From positions 1 through 6,264 of the forward strand of contig CANHKE010000090.1 in NCBI GenBank assembly GCA_947461155.1: a stretch of DNA of 6,264 nucleotides, in the 5' to 3' direction. The position numbers were made by a program, and so were the translations under genes. The stretch comes from Cytophagaceae bacterium (GTDB lineage: Bacteria > Bacteroidota > Bacteroidia > Cytophagales > Spirosomataceae). How positions within the stretch are numbered: position 1 is the stretch's first letter; every line of letters starts with the position of its first letter. This document shows positions 1 through 6,264 of the stretch, piece by piece. The notes beneath the pieces are model-generated. The model saw only the letters and a list, made by a program, of their open reading frames with translations, was not told the DNA's origin and made no database searches.

Positions 1-1355
1 AGCGTTCCTACTGTGCTAACCACCAGGGCTATTTTATACAACACAGGAATATGTATGGCTGCTAACTCACTTGGCTTGAAGTAAGCTGTAATGATTCCTT
101 TGAAATAATAATAAATACCTACTGCCGACATCAATATCGCAACGACGATTGAATATGTAATGTTTCTGTGAAAGGTGTCAGCAAATACAAAGAATTTCCC
201 CCAAAATCCGCCGGTTAATGGGATCCCCGCTAGTGATAATAATGAAATCGTTAAGCAAAACGCCAATAATGGATTTTGTTTCGCTAAACCTTCAAATGCT
301 TGAAAATTTTCTGGTTTTTCTACCCGCCCAGCTTGGTATTCGGATACAATTTTGAAGATTGCAAATGCAGTTACTGTTGCCAATGTGTACGCTAATGAAT
401 AATATAATATCGTAGATGTCGTAGATGCTTGGTTGGCAGATACGGTCATCAACATATAACCCGCATGCGAGATACTGGAGTATGCCAGCATTCGCTTCAT
501 GCTTTGTTGGTATACCGCCGTCACATTACCAATCACCAATGTCAGCATGCTGATGAAATAAACGGGCAATGCCCAGGTATTATACATGGGGCCAAACATG
601 CCTGAAAACACGTGAAATAAAGCAGCGAATCCGGCAGTTTTTACGACGGTCGACATAAACATCGTAAAGATGGTGGGAGCTCCTTCGTATACATCTGGTG
701 TCCAAAAATGGAATGGCGCGGCTGATACTTTAAATAACATGCCGACCAACATTAATAGAATTCCTGCATATAAAAATGTGGGCATCGATTCTTTTGGCGT
801 GCTCGCGATTGCATTGGCGATGTTTGCTACGTAAAATGATCGCGTTGCACCATAGACTAACGTAATGCCAAAAAGTAAAATCCCAGTGGCAAATGCGCCC
901 ATCAATAGGTATTTGATCGCGGCTTCATTGGAACGTAAATTACGTTTGTCGGAGCCTGTTAACACATACATGGAAACAGATAAGATTTCTAGGCCAACAA
1001 ACAGCATGATTAAATGATCGAATGATACCATTAAAATCGCTCCAACGACCGAAAAAAGCATAATCGCGTAATATTCGGCAGGGTGCGTATGCTCGTCGTC
1101 TTGACCGAATGCATTTGAAAATGCAACGACAAAAAAGGCTGCTAACTGAATGATGATGCTAAAGTTGATGGATGTATTCGTCGAACGAAACATATTACCG
1201 AACCACAAATATTCATGATTCCAGTCGGCAACAGTCAATCCCATGCTGATCGCTAAAAAACCAAGCGTTACGGTTTGAATGGTTTTTCGCGGAAGCCAAA
1301 AACCTAAAAATAGATTACTAATTCCAAAAATTGATAAAGCAATAATAGCCGTCAT
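1..1355 (-). CDS. nuoN: NADH-quinone oxidoreductase subunit N (partial, C-terminus beyond the window)
   Basis: Antiporter-like, proton-pumping subunit of the complex I membrane arm, an integral protein of the cytoplasmic membrane. The frame is open from ATG at 1355-1353 to the window edge and gives 451 residues with no stop. E. coli NuoN has about 485, so a short C-terminal piece is missing. My translation is a run of hydrophobic helices with family motifs: GLEILSVSMY (Glu123), FKVSAAPFHFWTPDVYEGAP (Lys209), VVKTAGF (Lys239), MKRMLAYSSISHAGYM (Lys287) and GGFWGKFFVF (Lys387). These match E. coli Glu133, Lys217, Lys247, Lys295 and Lys395 with a constant offset of 8-10 residues, so the proton path is intact. 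ATG 1355 is the first start after the nuoM stop and sits just before the first membrane helix. The 19-base gap is A/T-rich with no Shine-Dalgarno motif. Last gene seen in the nuoKLMN operon. Confidence 0.96.
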   Translation of the reverse strand, partial: MTAIIALSIFGISNLFLGFWLPRKTIQTVTLGFLAISMGLTVADWNHEYLWFGNMFRSTNTSINFSIIIQLAAFFVVAFSNAFGQDDEHTHPAEYYAIMLFSVVGAILMVSFDHLIMLFVGLEILSVSMYVLTGSDKRNLRSNEAAIKYLLMGAFATGILLFGITLVYGATRSFYVANIANAIASTPKESMPTFLYAGILLMLVGMLFKVSAAPFHFWTPDVYEGAPTIFTMFMSTVVKTAGFAALFHVFSGMFGPMYNTWALPVYFISMLTLVIGNVTAVYQQSMKRMLAYSSISHAGYMLMTVSANQASTTSTILYYSLAYTLATVTAFAIFKIVSEYQAGRVEKPENFQAFEGLAKQNPLLAFCLTISLLSLAGIPLTGGFWGKFFVFADTFHRNITYSIVVAILMSAVGIYYYFKGIITAYFKPSELAAIHIPVLYKIALVVSTVGT

Positions 1356-1374
1356 AATAAATGCGTTATAGATC

Positions 1375-2826
1375 TTAGTTAAGTAATTGCGTTAATTTTT
1401 CAACGCTTTCAGCACTGTACGCGAGTATGGCTTGTGGGAAAATTCCACCCAAAAGCACTAAAATGACAAGCGGAACCAAGACTAATTTTTCTGCTGATGT
1501 TAAATCTTCAAAGTCCTTTGTGATGCGTGAAACATTTCCGAACATACTTTTTTGAATCATTCGGAGCGTATATACTGCTCCCAAAATAATGGTGATTCCT
1601 GCGATAATGCCCATCCACATGTCTTGATCAAAAACACTTTTTAATAATAAAAACTCTCCGATAAAGCCATTGGTTAATGGCAAGGCTACAGATCCAAGAC
1701 TTAGTACAACAAACGCGACGCTTAAAACGAACGAAGCCTGTGTAATACCACCCAATTGCGCTAATTCACGTGTTTTTGTTCTGCGTTCTATGATTTCAAT
1801 CACGAAGAAAAGCCCAACTAGGTTGATTCCGTGTGAAAGCATTTGATAAAGCGCTCCTTGAATACCAGCTAGGCTACCCGTTAATATACCTGCAGACATT
1901 AATCCTACGTGGGCAAATGACGAATAAGCGATAAGTCGCTTCGCATCTTTTTGTTGGATCGCAATAATCGAACCGTATAAAATCCCAATCACCGACAAAA
2001 CCGTAACTGTCGTTCCCCAAGTGATTAGGCCCAAAGGAAACATCGGTAATACGAATCGAATAACACCATACGTACCCATTTTTAACATGATACCTCCAAG
2101 TAGCATACTGCCTTGCGTTGGCGAAGTGGTGTATGTATCAGGCTGCCAAGTATGGAATGGGAAGATGGGCATTTTGATCGCAAATGCGATAAAGAAGGCT
2201 AAGAATAAATAGTTCTGCGAAGCGGCGGGTAGGCTACGAGCGGTTTCGACAAGCACATCAATGTCTGACGAACCGATTGTGCCGGGCGTGCGTAAATACA
2301 CGTAGATCAATCCAATTAATAAAAATAGCGATCCAAACAATGTGTAAACAAAAAACTTAAATGTGATCGCAATTCGATTTTCGCCACCGAATTGGGCAGA
2401 AAGAAAATAGATGGGTAATAATGACGCTTCAAAGAAAAAGTAAAATAAGAATGCGTCTTTGGCTAAAAATGACCCTAACAAGGCGGTTTGCATCGCTAAA
2501 ATCAAACCTTGATAAATAGGGTTGTTTGCCTTTTCCGTATTTGCTGTACTTCCAATAATAAATGGAATCAATAAGCCGGTTAAGCCAATAAGAATTCCGT
2601 TAATACCATCCACCCAAAGGGAAAAAGAAAGACCCGCTTCTGGAATCCACGGTATGGAAATGGCAAGTGTACTCGGTGCCAGACTAGACTGGATTAAAAC
2701 ATAAGCGACCGCAATTGCTTCGATGATCGAACCAGCAAGGGAAAGCGCAAATGCATTTTTGGGTTTAGCAAGCAACAAAAAGCTACCTAATGCAAGTGGA
2801 AATAATAGAATAAAAAGTAAATACAT
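1375..2826 (-). CDS. nuoM: NADH-quinone oxidoreductase subunit M
   Basis: Central antiporter-like subunit of the complex I membrane arm, carrying one of the proton channels. It is 483 residues long, within the usual NuoM range (about 480-510), and almost entirely transmembrane helices. Visible key residues are Glu133 in FFEASLLPIYFL, Lys218 in IKMPIFPFHTWQPD, Lys249 in MLKMGTYG, His306 in YSSFAHVG, His332 in SHGINLVGLF and Glu391 in GFIGEF. They correspond to E. coli Glu144, Lys234, Lys265, His322, His348 and Glu407. The broken helices of both five-helix inverted repeats are therefore complete. The gene starts 21 bases after the nuoL stop and ends 19 bases before nuoN, which fits one polycistronic mRNA. 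An AAAGG lies only one base before ATG 2826, too close to be a normal ribosome binding site. No truncation or frameshift is seen. Confidence 0.98.
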   Translation of the reverse strand: MYLLFILLFPLALGSFLLLAKPKNAFALSLAGSIIEAIAVAYVLIQSSLAPSTLAISIPWIPEAGLSFSLWVDGINGILIGLTGLLIPFIIGSTANTEKANNPIYQGLILAMQTALLGSFLAKDAFLFYFFFEASLLPIYFLSAQFGGENRIAITFKFFVYTLFGSLFLLIGLIYVYLRTPGTIGSSDIDVLVETARSLPAASQNYLFLAFFIAFAIKMPIFPFHTWQPDTYTTSPTQGSMLLGGIMLKMGTYGVIRFVLPMFPLGLITWGTTVTVLSVIGILYGSIIAIQQKDAKRLIAYSSFAHVGLMSAGILTGSLAGIQGALYQMLSHGINLVGLFFVIEIIERRTKTRELAQLGGITQASFVLSVAFVVLSLGSVALPLTNGFIGEFLLLKSVFDQDMWMGIIAGITIILGAVYTLRMIQKSMFGNVSRITKDFEDLTSAEKLVLVPLVILVLLGGIFPQAILAYSAESVEKLTQLLN

Positions 2827-2847
2827 GCCTTTAGCGTCGATTAAAGA

Positions 2848-4728
2848 TTATAAAATCCAAGTCTTTAGACCCAAAAATAAAATGACTGTTACGGACACCA
2901 CAATCATAAAAATGTAGTAACCGATATTGCCCGATTGCAACCTTCTGAATTCTGAAGATGCATATTGAACGGTTTTACCTACACCCTCTACGATTAAATC
3001 CAACACTAAAAATTCGAAAATTTGGTGTAAGAAATTACTCAAAATCGCAATGGGACGAACGATGAGCATGTCATATAACTCATCAATATAAAACTTATGG
3101 TAAATCACTTTTTGAATACCTGACACGGATTCGTCAGAACCCGGAACAGACTTTTGCATGCCGAAAATATAGATGGCCAAAGCCGCTGGTAAAAAGGCAG
3201 CTAATAATGGAGCGCCGCCTTCTAGGCTTAAGAAATTAACTTCGCCAGCTTCCCCTGCAGCCGGTAAGATTGGAGCTAACCAATGTGCTAAAAACTCATC
3301 ACCTCCTGCAAAATGAGGTAGGTTGATAATTCCACCTCCGACCGAGAAAATGGCTAAAATAATTAAAGGCAACGTCATCGTCCAAGGCGATTCATGTAAA
3401 TGATCCGCTTGTTTTTGAGAACCTCTAAATTCCCCAAAGAAGGTTAAGATAAATACGCGGAACATATAAAACGATGTTAACGCGGATCCCACAATCGCTA
3501 AGCCCCACATGATCGGATCATGGTGATATAAGCTCGCCAGAATCTCGTCTTTTGAAAAGAAACCCGCAAAAGGAGGGATACCGGCAATGGCGATGGTGCC
3601 TAATAAAAATGTTACGTATGTGATCGGTAAATGACTTTTTAGCCCACCCATTTTACGGATATCTTGTTCGTCCGACATGGCATGAATTACAGAACCAGCA
3701 CCTAAGAACAACAAGGCCTTAAAGAACGCATGTGTCATGACATGGAAGAAAGAAGCGGTATATGCGGAAGCGCCAAGGCCCATAAACATATAACCCAACT
3801 GAGAAACGGTCGAATAGGCTAATACTTTCTTAATGTCATTTTGGAATAAGCCAATCGCCGCACCTAGTAAAGCGGTGGCTAATCCAATCCAACCCACAAA
3901 ATGCAAGACTTCTGGACTTAATTCGAATAAAACGTTCGCACGGATGACCATGTAAATACCCGCAGTCACCATCGTGGCCGCGTGAATTAACGCCGAAACG
4001 GGCGTCGGTCCTGCCATCGCATCCGGTAACCACGTAAATAAAGGAATCTGTGCAGATTTTCCCATAGCGCCAATGAACAAACAGAAAGCAATTAAGCCAA
4101 CATTTTCTGGCACATTGCCCTCGTTAATGGCCGTGAAAATGGCCGTATAATCCGTCGTTCCAAAGTCTTGAATCAACAAGAAAATACCAACCAAGAATCC
4201 CAAGTCACCTATACGATTCATGATAAACGCCTTACGCGCTGCATCACCATAGCTGTTTTTCTGATTCCAAAATCCAATTAATAAATAGGAACACAGACCT
4301 ACACCTTCCCAACCAATGAACAATACGGTGAAATTAGCACCTAAAACGAGTATCAACATAAAGAAGATAAACAGGTTCAAAAAGGCAAAGAATTTACCCA
4401 AACCTGCATCATGTGCCATATAACCCATGGAATACACATGGATCAATGTCCCCACACCAGTGATAATAAGGAGCATTAATAGGGATAATTGGTCGACCTG
4501 AAAGGCAAATGGGATGGATAAATCACCCACGTTAATCCATTCAGCAAGTGTATAAATCTGCGCTTGACCGTCAAAATTTAAAAATAATTGCAAGGATAAG
4601 ACGAAAGCAACGACAGGTGGAATTGTCCCGATGATGCCGGCTACTTGCTTGTTTAATGTAGGGAATGCGAGCCCATTAATGACAAAGCCAATAAAGGGTA
4701 ACAGGGGGATTAAATAGAATAATGACAT
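2848..4728 (-). CDS. nuoL: NADH-quinone oxidoreductase subunit L
   Basis: Distal antiporter-like subunit of the complex I membrane arm. Its C-terminal lateral helix runs along NuoM and NuoN and braces the arm. It is 626 residues long (E. coli about 613). Family motifs in order: IGWEGVGLCSYLLIGFW (Glu141), NRIGDLGF (Asp175), GKSAQIPLFTWLPDAMAGPT (Lys224), SALIHAATMVTAG (His249), DIKKVLAYSTVSQLGYM, HVMTHAFFKALLFLGAGS (His329, His333, Lys337) and GFFSKDEIL (Lys393). These align with E. coli Glu144, Asp178, Lys229, His254, His334, His338, Lys342 and Lys399. Residues about 543-592, after FYIDELYD, form the lateral amphipathic helix; a final membrane anchor begins at GNIGYYIFMIV near residue 600. 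ATG 4728 is chosen because the hydrophobic first helix (LFYLIPLLPFIGF) follows at once. The gene lies 29 bases after nuoK and 21 before nuoM. MrpA-type antiporter subunits share this fold, but the length, lateral helix and nuoKLMN order identify NuoL. Confidence 0.98.
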   Translation of the reverse strand: MSLFYLIPLLPFIGFVINGLAFPTLNKQVAGIIGTIPPVVAFVLSLQLFLNFDGQAQIYTLAEWINVGDLSIPFAFQVDQLSLLMLLIITGVGTLIHVYSMGYMAHDAGLGKFFAFLNLFIFFMLILVLGANFTVLFIGWEGVGLCSYLLIGFWNQKNSYGDAARKAFIMNRIGDLGFLVGIFLLIQDFGTTDYTAIFTAINEGNVPENVGLIAFCLFIGAMGKSAQIPLFTWLPDAMAGPTPVSALIHAATMVTAGIYMVIRANVLFELSPEVLHFVGWIGLATALLGAAIGLFQNDIKKVLAYSTVSQLGYMFMGLGASAYTASFFHVMTHAFFKALLFLGAGSVIHAMSDEQDIRKMGGLKSHLPITYVTFLLGTIAIAGIPPFAGFFSKDEILASLYHHDPIMWGLAIVGSALTSFYMFRVFILTFFGEFRGSQKQADHLHESPWTMTLPLIILAIFSVGGGIINLPHFAGGDEFLAHWLAPILPAAGEAGEVNFLSLEGGAPLLAAFLPAALAIYIFGMQKSVPGSDESVSGIQKVIYHKFYIDELYDMLIVRPIAILSNFLHQIFEFLVLDLIVEGVGKTVQYASSEFRRLQSGNIGYYIFMIVVSVTVILFLGLKTWIL

Positions 4729-4757
4729 ATGTTAGGCTGATTGAATGCGTGCTACAA

Positions 4758-5087
4758 TTAATTTTTTAACTTATTGAGCACACCGATATCAATACTTTGA
4801 ATGTTTCGGTAAATCATGACAATGATGGCAAGCCCTACAGCCACTTCCGCTGCGGCAACCGCCATAATGAAAAAGACAAAAATTTGACCTGCTGGGTCGG
4901 AGTAATACGATGAAAAAGCAGCTAATAATAAATTAACCGCATTCAACATGAGCTCAACTGCCATGAAAACGATGATTGCATTTCTGCGGGTTAAAACTCC
5001 CAAAATTCCAATGCAGAATAATGCGGAGCTTACAAGAATGTAATGGGTCAGTGGAATCGTGCGTAATACTTCTGGAATCGATTGCAT
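4758..5087 (-). CDS. nuoK: NADH-quinone oxidoreductase subunit K
   Basis: Small membrane-arm subunit of complex I, related to MrpC, which links the antiporter-like subunits to the quinone-proximal part. It has 109 residues, the usual size (E. coli about 100), with three membrane helices at roughly 16-34, 38-58 and 68-92. The two buried glutamates needed for proton transfer are present: Glu45 in [13 protein letters not shown] and Glu81 in [13 protein letters not shown]. Both sit nine residues later than E. coli Glu36 and Glu72, so the helix spacing is preserved and the protein simply has a slightly longer N-terminus. ATG 5087 is the natural start, with no usable ATG between it and the first helix. 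It is the first gene of the nuoKLMN set seen here. The gene before it is an exonuclease rather than the expected nuoJ, and a promoter-like box lies in the 62-base gap upstream. Confidence 0.97.
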   Translation of the reverse strand: MQSIPEVLRTIPLTHYILVSSALFCIGILGVLTRRNAIIVFMAVELMLNAVNLLLAAFSSYYSDPAGQIFVFFIMAVAAAEVAVGLAIIVMIYRNIQSIDIGVLNKLKN

Positions 5088-5116
5088 AGTAGTTATTTAA
5101 ATGCATTTATGCGAGG

Positions 5117-5146
5117 CAAAAATACGAATTAAACTGAATTTTACAG
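5117..5146 (-). promoter_or_regulatory. Putative Bacteroidota-type promoter of nuoKLMN
   Basis: In the 62-base gap between the exonuclease stop and nuoK, the minus strand reads TATTTTTG at 5124-5117, an exact match to the Bacteroidota -7 consensus TAnnTTTG. A partial -33 element (CTG at 5146-5144, against the consensus TTG) lies 19 bases upstream, a normal spacing. Transcription would begin near 5113 and give a leader of about 25 bases before the nuoK ATG. The gap contains no stem-loop that would suggest a terminator for the exonuclease gene, so some read-through is possible. This is a consensus match only; the region is A/T-rich, which raises the chance of a fortuitous hit. Confidence 0.5.
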
Positions 5147-5149
5147 CCC

Positions 5150-5959
5150 TTAGCGTTGAAAACCTTGTAATTTAATTTCAGTCAATTTGCGCTTGGTGTC
5201 CATCGGGAAATCACCCTTCATCATCCAGTCATAGTACGATGGATCGGACTTTAGGACGTCTAAAATAGGCCGACCAATATGCTTGCCAAAATTGAAAACC
5301 GCAATTTGTTCTTTATTATAAACCATTCGATTCGCGAAATCAATTGAATTAGATGCGCTAAGCTCATGCAATTTGTTCACATCATTCTGAATCGGGAAAT
5401 ATTCCTTACCCTCCGCATCTTTCATACTGGTGGTCGCATAACGTTTCACCTGCGCATTTAATACTTCCAACGTCGCCAACACATCCGCTTCAGCACCGTG
5501 TGCACCTACCAACTCTTTATCGCAATAAAAACGGAAAGCAGCCGTCAAATTCCGAGGTTCCATCATGTGAAAAATACGTTGCGCATCCACCAATTTTCGA
5601 TTCTTCATGTCAAAATCCACATCATTGCGCAGAAATTCTTCTACAAGCATCGGAACATCAAAGCGGTTCGAATTAAATCCAGCTAAATCACAGCCTTCTA
5701 AAAAGCCAGCCAGCGATTTGGCCACTTGCTTAAAATTAGGCTCATCTTTTACATCGGCATCATAAATACCGTGTACTAACGACGCTTCTAAGGGAATCGG
5801 AATCCCCGGATTAACACGTCTTGTTTTTACTTCAATGGAGCCATCGACGTTTGCTTTGGCTATCGAAATTTCGACGATTCGGTCGCGATTGACCATAATG
5901 CCCGTGGTTTCTAAGTCGAAAAAGGCCAACGGTCTTTTGAGTTGTAATTGATGCTCCAT
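5150..5959 (-). CDS. DnaQ-like DEDDh 3'-5' exonuclease with ExoX-like C-terminal domain
   Basis: Predicted cytoplasmic 3'-5' exonuclease of the DnaQ/RNase T superfamily acting on DNA (possibly RNA) ends; the exact substrate is not shown by the sequence. It has 269 residues and no signal peptide or membrane segment. The catalytic DEDDh set is complete: Asp15 and Glu17 in AFFDLETTG, Asp101 in NSNRFDVPML, and His154 with Asp159 in AHGAEADVLAT. The exonuclease fold covers about residues 10-172. After a linker, residues about 218-264 (NFGKHIGRPILDV, then DPSYYDWM) resemble the small C-terminal domain seen in ExoX-like proteins. This makes it a stand-alone repair or proofreading-type nuclease rather than a polymerase domain; being the replicative epsilon subunit is possible but not supported. 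ATG 5959 is chosen because the first strand and catalytic motif follow within 15 residues. It is divergent from the phosphatase gene and lies 62 bases before nuoK. Confidence 0.92.
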   Translation of the reverse strand: MEHQLQLKRPLAFFDLETTGIMVNRDRIVEISIAKANVDGSIEVKTRRVNPGIPIPLEASLVHGIYDADVKDEPNFKQVAKSLAGFLEGCDLAGFNSNRFDVPMLVEEFLRNDVDFDMKNRKLVDAQRIFHMMEPRNLTAAFRFYCDKELVGAHGAEADVLATLEVLNAQVKRYATTSMKDAEGKEYFPIQNDVNKLHELSASNSIDFANRMVYNKEQIAVFNFGKHIGRPILDVLKSDPSYYDWMMKGDFPMDTKRKLTEIKLQGFQR

Positions 5960-5981
5960 AGCTTTTGGATTTTAATAGGCG

Positions 5982-5989
5982 CAAAGGTA
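5982..5989 (-). promoter_or_regulatory. Putative -7 box of the exonuclease gene
   Basis: The minus strand reads TACCTTTG at 5989-5982, an exact TAnnTTTG match, 22 bases before the exonuclease ATG at 5959. This would give a leader of roughly 19 bases. I see no good -33 TTG at the expected 17-23 base spacing, so the promoter would be weak or activator-dependent if real. The box is one arm of the inverted repeat in this gap. Confidence 0.45.
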
Positions 5990-5998
5990 GCTTATTAT

Positions 5999-6006
5999 TA
6001 CCTTTG
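5999..6006 (+). promoter_or_regulatory. Putative -7 box of the HAD phosphatase gene
   Basis: TACCTTTG at 5999-6006 matches the Bacteroidota TAnnTTTG consensus and ends only four bases before the ATG at 6011. A -7 element here places the transcription start at or next to the start codon, so the mRNA would have almost no leader. No strong -33 TTG lies 17-23 bases upstream. Consensus match only. Confidence 0.45.
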
Positions 6007-6010
6007 TTCG

Positions 6011-6264
6011 ATGAAATTTACCCCTAAAGCCATATTTTTTGATTGGGATCACACCATTTGGGATCATGATCGAAATGCACGTGAAGTATTGGTCGATCTT
6101 TTCGTTGAATTTAAATTGCCTGAGCTGAATGCGGATGTGGTTTGGTCTACGTTTCAGCAAATTAATGACGCGCTTTGGGAAGGGTATCAGTTAGGCCAAA
6201 TTTCCCAAGAAACCCTTCGTGAAACGCGATTTGTTCGCTTTTTTGATGCATTGGCGATCGAAGG
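6011..6264 (+). CDS. HAD-superfamily phosphatase, YjjG/YfnB-like (partial, 5' part)
   Basis: N-terminal 84 codons of a haloacid dehalogenase-type hydrolase that continues past the window end. The first strand and motif I are clear: AIFFDWDHTIWD, with Asp11 as the expected nucleophile and Asp13 as the general acid/base, followed by Thr15. The DxDHTxWD pattern with an alpha-helical stretch after it (residues about 20-80) fits a C1-capped enzyme of the YjjG/YfnB group. Members dephosphorylate nucleoside monophosphates, including non-canonical ones, but related phosphatases (phosphoglycolate phosphatase-like) share this start, and motifs II-IV are outside the window. So the substrate is unknown. 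ATG 6011 is the only ATG before motif I; the frame is open upstream but without another start. It is divergent from the exonuclease gene, with 51 bases between them and a -7-like box ending four bases before the ATG. Confidence 0.88.
   Translation, partial: MKFTPKAIFFDWDHTIWDHDRNAREVLVDLFVEFKLPELNADVVWSTFQQINDALWEGYQLGQISQETLRETRFVRFFDALAIE

Larger units (their letters stand above)
1..5087 (-). other. nuoKLMN operon (membrane-arm module of complex I)
   Basis: Four co-directional genes in the order K-L-M-N with gaps of 29, 21 and 19 bases and no hairpin or U-tract terminator between them, so co-transcription is inferred. The order is the usual one for bacterial complex I. All three pumping subunits plus NuoK are here, so the module encodes the distal membrane arm. 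Absent from the window are nuoA-D, nuoE-G, nuoH, nuoI and nuoJ. Because the gene at 6011 runs the other way, those upstream genes cannot be part of the same transcript. The 3' end of the operon lies outside the window. Confidence 0.85.
5982..6006. repeat. 8-base perfect inverted repeat between divergent genes
   Basis: CAAAGGTA at 5982-5989 and TACCTTTG at 5999-6006 are exact reverse complements separated by 9 bases (5990-5998), inside the 51-base gap between the exonuclease and phosphatase starts. The pairing does not extend inward or outward. Each arm is also a TAnnTTTG -7 box for the gene on its own side, which is the simplest explanation. A dimeric regulator's operator is an alternative reading. 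Confidence 0.6.

Noticed and set aside
2872..2879. A second TATTTTTG on the minus strand, near the 3' end of nuoL, as an internal nuoMN promoter
   Set aside because: It is inside codons for Leu-Phe-Leu-Gly near the NuoL C-terminus, where T-rich runs are expected, and has only a GTG at the -33 position. A chance match is more likely.
2021..2917. Three short plus-strand reading frames (2021-2212, 2522-2704, 2723-2917)
   Set aside because: They lie antisense to nuoM and the nuoM/nuoL junction, show no recognisable motif, and are the usual shadows of long hydrophobic genes.
3836..4033. 65-residue minus-strand frame inside nuoL
   Set aside because: It lies wholly within the well-supported nuoL coding sequence in another frame, and its composition resembles no known family.
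5095..5106. Short palindromes ATTTAAAT and ATGCAT just before nuoK
   Set aside because: Overlapping A/T-rich palindromes of 6-8 bases are expected by chance here and form no stable hairpin.
5498..5686. 62-residue plus-strand frame antisense to the exonuclease gene
   Set aside because: The opposite strand encodes conserved exonuclease residues, including Asp101, here; the plus-strand product has no recognisable features.
5972..6160. 62-residue minus-strand frame across the divergent gap and the start of the phosphatase gene
   Set aside because: It is antisense to the HAD catalytic motif and runs over both putative promoter boxes; the basic, low-information product looks like a shadow.
1..6264. 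tRNA or rRNA genes, CRISPR arrays, insertion sequences, riboswitches, defence or phage genes
   Set aside because: Nearly all of the window is accounted for by conserved coding sequence; the gaps are 19-62 bases long and too short for such elements. No repeats of the required kind were seen.

Overview
This is an ordinary energy-metabolism and housekeeping segment, most likely from a member of the Bacteroidota, possibly a Cytophagales-like lineage. The basis is threefold: TAnnTTTG-type -7 promoter boxes in all the non-coding gaps where a promoter is expected, no clear Shine-Dalgarno sequences before the start codons, and a moderate GC content (about 40-45% by eye). The assignment is inference; no rRNA or other taxonomic marker is present.

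Layout. Positions 1-5087, minus strand, hold the distal part of a respiratory complex I (NADH:quinone oxidoreductase) operon, transcribed in the order nuoK (5087-4758), nuoL (4728-2848), nuoM (2826-1375), nuoN (1355 to beyond position 1). The gaps are 29, 21 and 19 bases. NuoN lacks its C-terminus because the window ends; the other three are complete. A 62-base gap (5088-5149) carries a likely promoter for nuoK. Positions 5959-5150, minus strand, hold a DEDDh 3'-5' exonuclease with an ExoX-like C-terminal domain. A 51-base divergent gap (5960-6010) holds two TACCTTTG boxes, one on each strand, which form a perfect 8-base inverted repeat. From 6011 to the end, plus strand, lies the 5' part of a HAD-family phosphatase gene (YjjG/YfnB-like).

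How the genes work together. NuoL, NuoM and NuoN are the three antiporter-like proton-pumping subunits of the complex I membrane arm, and NuoK is the small subunit linking them to the quinone-proximal part. All four keep their key charged residues, so a working membrane arm is expected. The usual upstream neighbour nuoJ is absent: nuoK is preceded by the exonuclease, and the next gene is on the other strand. The rest of complex I must therefore be encoded elsewhere. The exonuclease and the phosphatase have no evident role in respiration.

I found no undescribed system. The observations most worth checking are the detached nuoKLMN module with its own promoter, and the overlapping divergent promoters with a possible leaderless phosphatase mRNA.
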